Shown: positions 45,632 through 57,747 of the stretch, piece after piece
Numbering within the stretch: position 1 is the stretch's first letter
Layout: each line of letters starts with the position of its first letter
Source of the DNA: Thermohalobaculum sediminis
GTDB lineage: Bacteria > Pseudomonadota > Alphaproteobacteria > Rhodobacterales > Rhodobacteraceae
Length of the DNA: 64,000 bases
NCBI RefSeq assembly: GCF_023487995.1
Contig: NZ_JAMFKN010000007.1
Coordinates: forward strand, 1-64,000
Direction of reading: 5' to 3'
Notes under the pieces: generated by a model
Told to the model about the DNA's origin: nothing
Seen by the model: only the letters and a program-made list of their open reading frames with translations
The model's database searches: none
Made by a program: the position numbers and the translations under genes

Positions 45632-46471
45632 ATGACCACGCCAAACCCCGCCGACTGGATCGGCCGCAGCCGGACCGAGACCGACCCGATGCATCCCTGG
45701 GCCGCGAACGCGCTGGTAGCCACGCTGGGCCTCGCGCGCGCGCCCTTTGGACCGGGCGACGCGCTTCCGCCCTTCTGGCACTGGATGCATTTCCTCGAAG
45801 CGCGGCCGCGGGCCGATCTGGGCCCGGATGGCCACCCCGCCACGGGCGGCTTCATGCCGGCGGTGCGTCAGCCGCGGCGGATGTGGGCGGGCGGGCGCGT
45901 CGAGTTCCCCGGGCCGCTGCCGCTTGACGCGCCCGCGACGCGGCACTCGACCATCGCGGATGTGGCGGAAAAGACCGGGCGGGCGGGCGAGATGACCTTC
46001 GTGACCGTGCGCCACGAGATTTCCGGCGCCGCGGGCCTCGCGGTCGTCGAGGAGCAGGACATCGTCTACCGATTCGACCCCGCCCCCGGCACGCCGTGGC
46101 CCGCGCCCCGGCAGGCCGCAACCGACGAGACCGCCCGGCGCGACTGGTCGCTGGGGCCGGTCGAACTGTTCCGCTACTCGGCGCTCACCTTCAACGGTCA
46201 CCGCATCCACTACGACCTGCGCCACGCAACGGAAACCGAGGGCTATCCCGGTCTCGTCGTCCACGGGCCGCTGCTGGCGACGCTGCTGCTCGAGCTCGCG
46301 GGCGAGATGGCGCGCGCGCGGCCGATCGGCCGCTTCGCCTTCCGTGCCGTGGCGCCGGTCTTTGCCGACGAGCCCTTCGCCGCCTGCGCGCGGGAAGGGG
46401 CCGAGGGGCTGCAGCTCTGGGTCCGTGCCTCCGACGGGCGGCTCGCGATGGAGGCGAGCGCCGGGCTCTGA
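45632..46471 (+). CDS. MaoC-like (FAS1-type) acyl-CoA dehydratase
   Basis: A 279-residue double hot-dog protein. The N-terminal part is a FAS1-like dehydratase domain. The C-terminal part has the hydratase signature YSALTFNGHRIHYD, with the catalytic Asp/His region, then LVVHGPLLATLLLEL, as in mesaconyl-C4-CoA hydratase and HTD2-type enzymes. It likely hydrates or dehydrates a branched enoyl-CoA. AAGGAG is 7 bases upstream of the ATG. It has no metabolic partners beside it, so the substrate is undecided. Confidence 0.82.
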   Translation: MTTPNPADWIGRSRTETDPMHPWAANALVATLGLARAPFGPGDALPPFWHWMHFLEARPRADLGPDGHPATGGFMPAVRQPRRMWAGGRVEFPGPLPLDAPATRHSTIADVAEKTGRAGEMTFVTVRHEISGAAGLAVVEEQDIVYRFDPAPGTPWPAPRQAATDETARRDWSLGPVELFRYSALTFNGHRIHYDLRHATETEGYPGLVVHGPLLATLLLELAGEMARARPIGRFAFRAVAPVFADEPFAACAREGAEGLQLWVRASDGRLAMEASAGL

Positions 46472-46533
46472 CGGCGCAGACCATTCATGTCAGCAGGTTA
46501 TGCCGTCTGCGGCGGCGGGCAGGTGGCCCCGCC

Positions 46534-46899
46534 TCAGCGCCCGTCGCCCGGCCCACCGAGCAACGCGGCATGGGCGGGGCGCTCGTAATCCGCCGGCGCC
46601 GCGCCCGCGCGGCCGTGGCGCTTGAAGTCGTAGCCCGCCAGTCCGTCGCGCGCCCAGGACAGCACGACGAGGTGGCGCCCGATGCGCTCCTCGCCCTTCA
46701 CGATGTCCACGAAGCCGCGCAGGTGCGGCATGTTCTCGGCGCGGATGACCATGCGGGTCTCGGTCAGTTCGACCACCGGGTGCCGCTGCGCGCCCGTGAT
46801 CGCCGCCGAGATCGCGAAAAGGCCGGGAGAGCGGCGCCGGCCGGGAGCCTGCTCGCGCCCGAGGGCGGAGCGCACATCGCTGGGCAAAACGTGTTCCAT
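46534..46899 (-). CDS. Small conserved hypothetical protein
   Basis: A 121-residue protein. A segment MPHLRGFVDIVKGEERIGRH and DGLAGYDFKRHGRAGAAPAD look like a family of short Rhodobacterales proteins with no known role. There is no signal peptide or membrane helix. The ATG at 46899 has GGAG 7 bases upstream. The upstream spacer is AT-rich and should hold its promoter. Confidence 0.6.
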   Translation of the reverse strand: MEHVLPSDVRSALGREQAPGRRRSPGLFAISAAITGAQRHPVVELTETRMVIRAENMPHLRGFVDIVKGEERIGRHLVVLSWARDGLAGYDFKRHGRAGAAPADYERPAHAALLGGPGDGR

Positions 46900-47413
46900 C
46901 ACGCAACTCCAACAGCTCCCCGTGAAAAGATTGCGCCGATTCGTAAAGAATAGGAATAACCACTTTGAGACAGTTTCGAATCCGCCCCGCGACAGTCGGC
47001 GGCGCGCGCCCGGTCCTCGCAAGCTGCCGTCCATGCCGCAGCGCAACAAGTCCTTGACTTTCCCCCGCCCGCGCCCGATGTGAGGCGGGCACGTTGCTCG
47101 GCCGTCGCGTGAACGGCCCGCACCCACCCTCTCGCGCCCTCCGGCGCGGCAACCCGGTGCAGGACACGATGCAGGCGCCCCGCCGCGACAGCGGCGCAGG
47201 GCCGATCACCGACCGGGTTCCCATTTCACGCTGGGTTCTCACGATCCGACCGCCCGGCGGGGAATCCGCCCCGGGGGCGCGAGCGCGATCGGAACCAGCT
47301 TCACGGGTCCCGCCCGGCATGGTGCCGGGCGCATGGGCCCCCGTTCTTCGCATCCCGCCCCGTGGCGGGCGGCGGGCCGCAAGCGTGCCCGCCTTATGAA
47401 AGAGGCATACATC
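46900..47413. other. Long intergenic spacer with 5' leader hairpins
   Basis: This 514-base stretch separates divergent genes. Its left third is AT-rich and probably carries the promoter of the gene ending at 46534. The right part has GC-rich hairpins, the clearest being GCCCGGCA (47312-47319) with TGCCGGGC (47323-47330). They may belong to a structured leader of the helicase mRNA. I see no gene or known riboswitch here. Confidence 0.4.
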
Positions 47414-48769
47414 TTGACGACTTTCGAAGCCCTCGGGCTTTCCAACACCCTCCTGCGCTCGGTCGCCGCTCTCGGCTTCGAGGCGCCGACGCCGATCCAG
47501 CGCGACGCGATCCCGCATGTGCTGGCCGGCCGCGACCTGATGGGCCTTGCCCAGACCGGCACCGGCAAGACCGCGGCCTTCGGGCTGCCGCTGGTGCAGC
47601 ACCTGATGGCCGAGAAGCACCTGCCCGAGGCGCGGGCCGTGCGCGCCCTGGTCCTCGCGCCCACGCGCGAGCTGGTGAACCAGATCGCCGACAACCTGCG
47701 CGCCTATGTAAAGCGCACCGACCTGCGCGTGGCCACGGTCGTTGGCGGCGCCTCGATCAACAACCAGGTCCGCGCGCTGTCGCGCGGCACCGACGTACTG
47801 GTGGCGACGCCGGGGCGGCTCCTGGACCTCGTCGAGCGCCGCGCCGTGCGGCTCGACACCGCCCGCTTCCTCGTGCTGGACGAGGCCGACCAGATGCTCG
47901 ACCTCGGCTTCATCCACGCGCTCAGGAAGATCGCGACGCTGGTGGGCAGCCCGCGCCAGACGCTGCTGTTCTCGGCCACCATGCCGAAACAGATGGAGGA
48001 GCTGTCGCGCGCCTACCTGAACGACCCCGTCCGCGTCGAGGTCTCGCCCCCGGGCAAGGCCGCCGATCTCGTGCGCCAGTCGGTGCACTTCGTCGAGCAG
48101 TCGGCCAAGCCCGACCTGCTGAAGCGCCTGCTGGCCGAGGACCGCGACGCGCTGAGCCTCGTGTTCTCGCGCACCAAGCACGGCGCCGAGCGGCTGATGA
48201 AGCAGCTTTGCGCCGCGGGGATCAACGCGGGCTCGATTCACGGCAACAAGAGCCAGGGACAGCGCGAGCGCGCCATCGCGGCCTTCCGCAAGGGCGAGAT
48301 CCGGGTGCTGGTCGCCACCGACGTGGCCGCGCGCGGGATCGACATCCCCGGCGTCAGCCACGTCTACAACTTCGACCTGCCCGAGGTGCCGGAATCCTAC
48401 GTCCACCGCATCGGTCGCACCGCGCGGGCGGGCGCAGGCGGCGACGCGGTCGCCTTCTGCACCGCCGAGGACGTCGGCCTTCTGCGCGCGGTCGAAAAGC
48501 TGACCGGCGTGCCGGTCGCGGTCGCCAGCGGCGAGGTCCCGCCCGAGCAGCGCGGCAGCCGCCCCGCATCGCGCCGCGGCCGCCCGAACGGACAGCCCCG
48601 CGCGGCGGGTGCTGCGACCGGCAAGCCGAACGGCCAGCGCCGCCAGCCCGAGCATGCAAGCCACGGGCATGGCAACGGCCCGCGCCATGGCGCCCCGCAG
48701 AAGCCCGGCGCCGCCGCGGCCGCCAAGCGTCGCCGCCACCGCCCGGCGCGCGACCACGCGATGGCCTGA
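47414..48769 (+). CDS. rhlE: DEAD-box RNA helicase (RhlE type)
   Basis: A 451-residue ATP-dependent RNA helicase. Motifs run in order: Q motif (FEAPTPIQ), Walker A AQTGTGKT (46-53), PTREL, GG, TPGR, DEAD (156-159), SAT, then the helicase C domain with VATDVAARGID and HRIGRTARAG. The C-terminal tail (about 380-451) is basic and low-complexity (RRGRPNGQPR, KRRRHRPARD) and probably binds RNA. I prefer the TTG at 47414, giving MTTFEALGLS as in relatives, with AAAGAGG 8 bases upstream. An ATG at 47396 is possible but has no ribosome site. Confidence 0.88.
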   Translation: MTTFEALGLSNTLLRSVAALGFEAPTPIQRDAIPHVLAGRDLMGLAQTGTGKTAAFGLPLVQHLMAEKHLPEARAVRALVLAPTRELVNQIADNLRAYVKRTDLRVATVVGGASINNQVRALSRGTDVLVATPGRLLDLVERRAVRLDTARFLVLDEADQMLDLGFIHALRKIATLVGSPRQTLLFSATMPKQMEELSRAYLNDPVRVEVSPPGKAADLVRQSVHFVEQSAKPDLLKRLLAEDRDALSLVFSRTKHGAERLMKQLCAAGINAGSIHGNKSQGQRERAIAAFRKGEIRVLVATDVAARGIDIPGVSHVYNFDLPEVPESYVHRIGRTARAGAGGDAVAFCTAEDVGLLRAVEKLTGVPVAVASGEVPPEQRGSRPASRRGRPNGQPRAAGAATGKPNGQRRQPEHASHGHGNGPRHGAPQKPGAAAAAKRRRHRPARDHAMA

Positions 48770-48780
48770 CACAAGAACCC

Positions 48781-48808
48781 GGCCGCCGCGCCTCCGCGCG
48801 CGGCGGCC
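48781..48808 (+). terminator. Strong GC hairpin after the helicase gene
   Basis: GGCCGCCGCGC (48781-48791) pairs perfectly with GCGCGGCGGCC (48798-48808) over 6 bases, 12 bases past the helicase stop. It lacks a U-run. Confidence 0.55.
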
Positions 48809-49068
48809 ATTCCCGCCCGGCGCCCGCCGCGCGCCCTCGCGCATTTCGGCGACGCCCGCGCGACGTGCCGGTCGCCGAGCCCGCGGCAGTTTCCCGCCAT
48901 GCGCGCCGCCACACACCCGCGCCCGCGCCCGATCACCGCGCCTCGCCGCCCAATCCCTTCCTTGCCCCCGCGCGCGGGATCGGTATAACGCTCGCCAGTT
49001 TGCCGCCAGACCGCCCGACCGGGCCGGGACGCCATGCCCGGCGCGGTTCGCTCGCGCCGGAGTGAGAC

Positions 49069-52377
<3,309 letters not shown>

Positions 52378-52387
52378 CCCGCGCCGG

Positions 52388-53206
52388 TCACCCCGGCGCC
52401 GCGACCTCGACGACGAAGCCCCGAATCCCGGCGCTGACCGGGCCATCGCCCCAGCGCCGGGCGATGGCGCGGGCGGCATGCTCGGTCGCGCGCGCAAGGC
52501 CCGCGGGGTCGCGCGCCTCGATCTCGGACCTGAGCGGGGTGCCTTGGCAATAGGCGATCGCGGGCTCGCGTGCCGAGGCCGCGCGGCTGCGCCCGGCCAG
52601 CGGCTCGATCCGCGCCGGCGGGAAACCGGCCTCGACCAGTTCGCGCATGATCAGGTCCGGGTGCCCGTGACCATGCGGCGTGCGCGCGAGGAAGCGAGGC
52701 GGATCGTCGGGCCAGAGCTCGGCCAGCGCCTCGGTCACCGCGTGGGCGAAACCGTTCGCCTCGATCCGGTCCCAGACGGAGAACAGGAACCGCCCGCCCG
52801 GCCGCAGCACGCGCCGCACCTCGGCATAGGCCCGGATCCGGTCGGGAAAGAACATCACGCCGAACTGGCAGGCCACCGCGTCGAAGCTCGCCGCCGGAAA
52901 GGGCAGCTGGAGCGCGTCCGCCGGCAGCCAGTCGACCGGTCGCCCGCCATCGTGGCGGGCCCGTGCGTGCTCCAGCATCGGCGCGTTGAGGTCTGTCGCG
53001 ACGATCCGCGTCGCCGCGGGCAGGGCGCGTGCGAGCGCCCGCGTCAGGGCGCCGCTCCCCGCGGCCGTCTCGAGGACCGAGTCGGGGGCGCCAATGGCGG
53101 CCCTTTCGGCCAGATGCTCGGCGAAATCCTCGAAGATCAGGGGGACGAGCAGGCGGTCATAGACCTCCGGGATCGTCCCCTCGAAACAGGCGTCGAGAGC
53201 GGGCAT
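52388..53206 (-). CDS. Class I SAM-dependent methyltransferase
   Basis: A 272-residue methyltransferase of the UbiE/MenG-like type. Motif I is VLETAAGSGALTRALA (44-59); the acidic loop ATDLNAPMLEHA and the post-I motif DALQLPFPAASFDAVACQFG follow, then EVRRVLRPGGRFLFSVWD. The ATG at 53206 has GGGGGA upstream. A single gene, convergent with carB; its methyl acceptor is unknown. Confidence 0.82.
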   Translation of the reverse strand: MPALDACFEGTIPEVYDRLLVPLIFEDFAEHLAERAAIGAPDSVLETAAGSGALTRALARALPAATRIVATDLNAPMLEHARARHDGGRPVDWLPADALQLPFPAASFDAVACQFGVMFFPDRIRAYAEVRRVLRPGGRFLFSVWDRIEANGFAHAVTEALAELWPDDPPRFLARTPHGHGHPDLIMRELVEAGFPPARIEPLAGRSRAASAREPAIAYCQGTPLRSEIEARDPAGLARATEHAARAIARRWGDGPVSAGIRGFVVEVAAPG

Positions 53207-53285
53207 GTTGGTTCCCCCATGCTCCACCCCCGCACAACGGAGGGAATATAACAGCCGCACCCGTCCACGGACAGCACAAGATCCC

Positions 53286-54428
53286 TCAGCCGAGGAAGCC
53301 GGGCAGTTCCTCCGGCCGCCGCGCCCCAAGCTGGCCCATGGTGATGGCAAGCTCCTCCTTCAGCACATGGATCGCATGCGCCGCCCCCGGCGCGCCCATC
53401 GCCGCCATGGCGAAGTAGAAGGCGCGGCCCAGCAGCACGAAATTCGCGCCGCAGGCGAGCATCCGCATGATGTCGAGGCCGTTCCGCGCGCCGCCATCCG
53501 CGATCAGCGGGAAATCCGGCCCCACCGCCGAGCGGATCGCGGGCAGCACCTCGACGGCCGAGCGCGCCGCGTCGATCTGCCGTCCGCCATGGTTCGAGAC
53601 GACGACCGCATCCGCGCCCACATCGCGGCAGATCACCGCCTCCTCGGGGCTCAGGATGCCCTTGATGACCAGCTTGCCCTGCCAGTCCTCGCGGTACTGC
53701 CCGAGTTTGGCGGCGGTGATCCGCCCGTCGCGGAGGCGGCCCAGCTCACGCCCGATCTCCTCGACCCCGAGGCCCTTGGGCAGGTAGTCGGTCAGGTTGT
53801 TGAAGCGCGGCATCCCGTGCAGCGCCATCTGCCAGGCCCAGGCCGGGCGCCGCGCGATGTCGAGCGCGAGCCCGACGTCCCAGCCCGGCGCCCAGCCCAG
53901 CCCGTTCCTCATGTCGCGGTCGCGGCGCATCTTCTTTGGCACGTCTACCGTGATGACCAGCGTGTCGTAGCCCGCGGCCCTGGCCCGCCCCAGCACGTGG
54001 CGGTTCATCTCGCGGTCCTTCATCGCATAGAGCTGGAACCAGGGGTGGCCTGGCGCGAGGCGGCCGATTTCCTCGATCGTGGCGTTCGCGACCGTGGAGA
54101 GCGCGAAGGGAATGTTCGCATCCCGCGCCGCTCGCACCAGGTGCTCGGCCGAGCGCGGCCAGATCATGCCGCCCAGCCCCACCGGCGCCACGCCGAAGGG
54201 CGCGGACCAGTCGCGGCCCAGAAGCCGCGTCGTCAGATCGGGCGCGCCCTCCCAGTCGCCGAGGTAACGTGGCGTCAGCACCACTTCGTCGAGCATTCGC
54301 CGGTTGCGCGCGAGCCCCGCCTCGAGCCCGATGCCGCCCGCGAGATAGTCCCAGGCGATCTTGGGGATGCGCCGCCGAGCCGCCTTCTCCATCTCGGCAA
54401 TGCACGGAAACCGCCGATCGAGGTTCAT
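53286..54428 (-). CDS. FMN-dependent alpha-hydroxy-acid oxidase/dehydrogenase
   Basis: A 380-residue TIM-barrel flavoenzyme of the LldD/glycolate-oxidase family. The catalytic base is the histidine in VVVSNHGGRQID. FMN contacts include PVGLGGMIWPRSAEHL, FQLYAMKDRE and LVIKGILSPEEAV, and the end FPLIADGGARNGLDIMRML. It oxidises an L-2-hydroxy acid such as lactate or mandelate. I cannot tell whether the electrons go to quinone or oxygen. Alone in its unit. Confidence 0.88.
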   Translation of the reverse strand: MNLDRRFPCIAEMEKAARRRIPKIAWDYLAGGIGLEAGLARNRRMLDEVVLTPRYLGDWEGAPDLTTRLLGRDWSAPFGVAPVGLGGMIWPRSAEHLVRAARDANIPFALSTVANATIEEIGRLAPGHPWFQLYAMKDREMNRHVLGRARAAGYDTLVITVDVPKKMRRDRDMRNGLGWAPGWDVGLALDIARRPAWAWQMALHGMPRFNNLTDYLPKGLGVEEIGRELGRLRDGRITAAKLGQYREDWQGKLVIKGILSPEEAVICRDVGADAVVVSNHGGRQIDAARSAVEVLPAIRSAVGPDFPLIADGGARNGLDIMRMLACGANFVLLGRAFYFAMAAMGAPGAAHAIHVLKEELAITMGQLGARRPEELPGFLG

Positions 54429-54557
54429 CGTGCCCCCTCCCCATCCCGAGTGCGTTCAGGCCACAGCGGTAGCCGCTCGCCCGGCCGCGGGCAAGGTCGA
54501 GGCGGATGGGCGCTTGCAATCCCCGCCGATGCGATTCTAAGTTTGGCGTGCAAGGGG

Positions 54558-54586
54558 CCGCGCCGGAAAGGCGCGGTCTTGTTTTT
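54558..54586 (+). terminator. Intrinsic terminator in the greA leader
   Basis: CCGCGCC (54558-54564) pairs with GGCGCGG (54570-54576) around GGAAA, followed by TCTTGTTTTT (54577-54586): a textbook intrinsic terminator on the plus strand. No plus-strand gene lies just upstream, so it can only stop transcripts heading into greA. This suggests premature termination in the greA leader. Confidence 0.75.
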
Positions 54587-54598
54587 GGCGCGGCGCGA

Positions 54599-54622
54599 AG
54601 GACGGTCCGGAAGGGCCGTCCT
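54599..54622 (+). promoter_or_regulatory. Second hairpin in the greA leader
   Basis: AGGACGGTCC (54599-54608) pairs with GGGCCGTCCT (54613-54622; one G-U) around a GGAA tetraloop, followed by GCGTGTCTTTCTGAC. It stands between the terminator at 54558 and the greA start. It has the same GGAA-type loop and may be a second pause or termination element. Confidence 0.55.
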
Positions 54623-54657
54623 GCGTGTCTTTCTGACGCTCACGCCGAGAGGATGAG

Positions 54658-55131
54658 ATGGAAAAGGTCCCGATGACCAGGCAGGGCTACACGGCCCTGA
54701 ACGCGAAGCTCAAGCAGCTCAAGGACGAGGAGCGCCCCGCGATCATCTCGGCCATTGCCGAGGCGCGCGAGCATGGCGACCTGTCGGAGAATGCCGAGTA
54801 TCACTCGGCCCGCGAGCGGCAGAGCTTCATCGAGGGCCAGATCAAGGAACTCGAAGGGCTGATCAGCCGCGCCGAGGTGATCGACCCGTCGAAGATGTCC
54901 GGTCCCACCGTTCGCTTCGGCGCGACCGTGACGCTGATGGACGAGGACACCGAGGAGGAGCGCGTCTACCAGATCGTGGGCGAGTCGGAGGCCGATCTCG
55001 AGGCCGGCAGGCTCAACCTGCGCTCGCCCCTCGCCCGCGCCCTGATCGGCAAGGAGGAAGGCGACTCGGTCGACGTGAACACGCCACGCGGCGCGAAGAG
55101 CTACGAGATCCTGAGCGTCCGCTACGTCTGA
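54658..55131 (+). CDS. greA: Transcription elongation factor GreA
   Basis: A 157-residue factor that enters the secondary channel of RNA polymerase and helps it cut back-tracked RNA. It has an N-terminal antiparallel coiled coil (about 1-75) with the acidic tip [15 protein letters not shown] (Asp41 and Glu44 at the tip), and a C-terminal FKBP-like domain (about 85-157) ending [15 protein letters not shown] lies just before the ATG. Full length for the family. Its leader carries two hairpins, one a full intrinsic terminator. Confidence 0.95.
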   Translation: MEKVPMTRQGYTALNAKLKQLKDEERPAIISAIAEAREHGDLSENAEYHSARERQSFIEGQIKELEGLISRAEVIDPSKMSGPTVRFGATVTLMDEDTEEERVYQIVGESEADLEAGRLNLRSPLARALIGKEEGDSVDVNTPRGAKSYEILSVRYV

Positions 55132-55313
55132 CCGGCGCCGGGCCGGGCGAGAGCGCGCCGCGCTCCGTCGTCACAGGCTCGACCCGGGGCCTTGCGGAGC
55201 ATCGACAGACTTCCCGGAGGCCTCGGCGCAAGGCCGGGATAGCGGTGGTGGGCTGCGGCGGGAAATGCGCTGCCCCAGCCTCGAGCCGGAGCCTAGGCGA
55301 GCGGCGGGCCGCG

Positions 55314-56498
55314 TCAGGCCGTCAGACGCTCGCCCCGCCATTGCCGCGCCAAGACCAGCGCCGCCACGAGCGACACCGCCGAGAGCGCCACCGCGAGCCA
55401 GTAGCTGTCCGCCATGCCGCGCGCCGCGCTCAGCCACCCGGCCATCAGCGTCGCCCCCGCCATCGCAAGCCCCGACAGCGTGCCGACATAGACCCCCTGC
55501 GCAGTGGCGGCGAGCCGGGGCGGCACGGCGGCGGCGATGAAGGCCATCGCCGCCAGGTGAGCGAGCGCGAAGCTGCCGGCATGAAGCGCCTGCAGCGGCC
55601 ACAGCACCGCGAGCGTGGGCTCCATCGCGAAGCCGGCCCAGCGCATCAGACCCGCCGCCGCCCCCAGCGCCAACGCCCGCGCGGGGCCGAGGCGCGCCAC
55701 GATCCGCCCGCCCGGCCCCAGCATCAGCGCGATCTCGACCGCGACGCCCGTGGCCCAGAGCATGCCGATCACCTCGGCCCCGATGCCCTGCCCGCGCCAC
55801 ACCAGCGTCCCGTAGGTATAGAACACCGCGTGGCTCGCCTGCGCGGCGCTCGCCGCGACCAAGAAGGCGAGAAAGGCGGGGCTTGCCGTCAGCCGCCAGC
55901 CCTCGCGCAGCCCTGCGGTGTCGAGCCCGCCCCCCGGCGGGGCGCCGCCGCCCGGGTGCATCAGCCCGAACGCGGCCGCGAGCCCGCAGCAGACGACCAG
56001 CGACCAGAGCGCGGCGTCCGCGCCGACCCGCGCGATCGCCGCACCCAGCGCAAGGTTCATCGCGAGGAACGCGATCGAGCCCACCGCGCGCGCCTGCGGA
56101 TAGGCAAAGCCATACCGGATTGCCGCCCTCAACCCCAGCGCCTCACCCAACGGGATCATCGGCGAGAGCGTCATCGTGACCAAGAGCGTGAGCCCGAACA
56201 GCACGGGCCGCGTCTCGGCCAGCGCGTGCGCGGCGAAGACCGCCGCCGCCAGCGCCCCGCAGACCCCCAGCATCAGCCGGCGCACCGCATAGGCGTCCGC
56301 AACGGCCGAGAGCGCGGCATTGGCCACCAGCCGCACCGCCAGCGCGGCACCCAGCCAGGTGCCGACCTCGCCCTCGGTCAGTCCCCAGTCCTTCAGCCAT
56401 ACCGGCCAGTAGGGCAGATGCGCCCCGATCGCCAGGAACAGCGCCGCGTAATAGCCGCAGGTCAGAAGCCCCGCCCGGCTCGCGAGCGCGGGCCTCAT
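55314..56498 (-). CDS. MFS transporter, phenylpropionate-permease-like
   Basis: A 394-residue inner-membrane transporter with about 12 helices. The N-terminal start GLLTCGYYAALFLAIGAHLP and LPYWPVWLKDWGLTEGEVGT fit the MFS_1_like/PPP (HcaT, LacY-like) group. The start overlaps the moeA stop by 3 bases (ATGA), so it is last in the molybdenum-cofactor operon. The substrate is unknown; linkage with moeA could be only positional. Confidence 0.8.
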   Translation of the reverse strand: MRPALASRAGLLTCGYYAALFLAIGAHLPYWPVWLKDWGLTEGEVGTWLGAALAVRLVANAALSAVADAYAVRRLMLGVCGALAAAVFAAHALAETRPVLFGLTLLVTMTLSPMIPLGEALGLRAAIRYGFAYPQARAVGSIAFLAMNLALGAAIARVGADAALWSLVVCCGLAAAFGLMHPGGGAPPGGGLDTAGLREGWRLTASPAFLAFLVAASAAQASHAVFYTYGTLVWRGQGIGAEVIGMLWATGVAVEIALMLGPGGRIVARLGPARALALGAAAGLMRWAGFAMEPTLAVLWPLQALHAGSFALAHLAAMAFIAAAVPPRLAATAQGVYVGTLSGLAMAGATLMAGWLSAARGMADSYWLAVALSAVSLVAALVLARQWRGERLTA

Positions 56499-57745
56499 AT
56501 CCCGAAGGCGGCGAAGGGCAGGAAGCGCACCGGTGTACCCGGCACGACATCGAGCGCGCCGTCGGGCAACTCGCACAGCCCGGTGGCCCAGCTGAGCCCG
56601 CCGATGAGCCCCGAGCCCTCCGAGCGAAACACCTCGACCCGGCCCCCGGCGTCGAGGCGTGCGCGAAGGTATTCGCGCCGCCCCGGCTTTTTGCGCTTCT
56701 CGAACGCGGCCGGGAGCATGACGCCCTCGGGCGCGCTCCAGCCCGCACCGGCCATCAGCATGAGCGCCGGCCGCGCGAAGATGAGCGAGCAGACGAAGGC
56801 CGCGACCGGGTTGCCGGGGAGCCCGAACACCGGCACGCCGCGCCACAGGCCCAGCGCCAGCGGGCGGCCGGGTTTGACCGCGATGCGCCAGGTCTCGACC
56901 CGGCCCTCGGCGCGCAGGATCTTCGAGACGTGGTCCTCGTCGCCGTCCGAGGCGCCGCCGGTCGTGAGGATCGCGTCCGCCCCGGCCGCACCCCGGTCGA
57001 GCGCCGCGCGCACCTCCGCGGCCCGGTCGGGAGCGCGGCCGAGGTCGATCGCCTCGAACCCCTGCGCCGCGAGGAAGGCCAGCAGCATCGGGCGGTTCGC
57101 GTCGAAGATGCCGGGGCCGTCGGCGCCCGGCTCGATCACCTCGTCGCCGGTCGAGAGCACGGCCACCCTGAGCCTGCGGTGGACCGGCACGCGCTCGACA
57201 CCCACCGATGCGATGCGTGCGAGATCCTGCGGGGCGAGCCTGCGGCCCGTGTCCAGCACCGCCTCGCCCGCGGCCGCATCCTCGCCCGCCGCGCGGGTGT
57301 TGGCGCCGCGCTTCCGAGGCGCGCCGATCAGGACATGGCCGCCCGCTACCTCGCAATCCTCCTGCAGCGCCACGGTGTCAGCGCCCTCGGGGATCTCGGC
57401 CCCGGTGAGGATGCGCACGGCGTGGCCCTGCGTCACGGCGGCGCCCAGCGGGCGGCCCGCGGCCGCGCGCCCGGTCATCAGCGGCAACCGCGCCTCGTCG
57501 GCGCCGCCCAGCGACGCGAAGGCGAAGGCATATCCATCGACCGCCGCATTCGCCGCCGGCGGGTTGGCGCGCCGCGCGATCACGGGGGCCGCGAGGATGC
57601 GCCCCGCGGCGGTCCCGAGCGGCACCTCCTCGGTCCCGGCCACACAGTCGAGCCCGGTCCTCAGCCGCGCCAGCGCCTCGTCCACCGGCGTCCAGCGGAT
57701 CCCCGGCGGCAGGGCAAAACAATCGTCCCTCAGCCGTTTGCCCAT
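56495..57745 (-). CDS. moeA: Molybdopterin molybdotransferase
   Basis: A 416-residue enzyme that inserts molybdate into adenylylated molybdopterin, the last step of Moco synthesis. The order is standard: N-terminal ANPPAANAAVDGYAFAF, GAEIPEGADTVALQED, the MPT-binding-type domain with VLSTGDEVIEPG and ILTTGGASDGDEDHV, FGLPGNPVAAFV, and the small C-terminal domain (about 340-416). It sits 3 bases after mobB. It should supply cofactor for SoeA and other molybdoenzymes. Confidence 0.93.
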   Translation of the reverse strand: MGKRLRDDCFALPPGIRWTPVDEALARLRTGLDCVAGTEEVPLGTAAGRILAAPVIARRANPPAANAAVDGYAFAFASLGGADEARLPLMTGRAAAGRPLGAAVTQGHAVRILTGAEIPEGADTVALQEDCEVAGGHVLIGAPRKRGANTRAAGEDAAAGEAVLDTGRRLAPQDLARIASVGVERVPVHRRLRVAVLSTGDEVIEPGADGPGIFDANRPMLLAFLAAQGFEAIDLGRAPDRAAEVRAALDRGAAGADAILTTGGASDGDEDHVSKILRAEGRVETWRIAVKPGRPLALGLWRGVPVFGLPGNPVAAFVCSLIFARPALMLMAGAGWSAPEGVMLPAAFEKRKKPGRREYLRARLDAGGRVEVFRSEGSGLIGGLSWATGLCELPDGALDVVPGTPVRFLPFAAFGI

Positions 57746-57747
57746 GC

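Noticed and set aside
46960-47000. TTCGAATCC as a possible tRNA T-loop near an AT-rich spacer
   Set aside because: No acceptor, D or anticodon stem can be built around it on either strand.
47094-47399. A 101-codon plus-strand frame ahead of the helicase
   Set aside because: No ribosome site, no motif, low-complexity GC-driven composition; it overlaps the leader hairpins.
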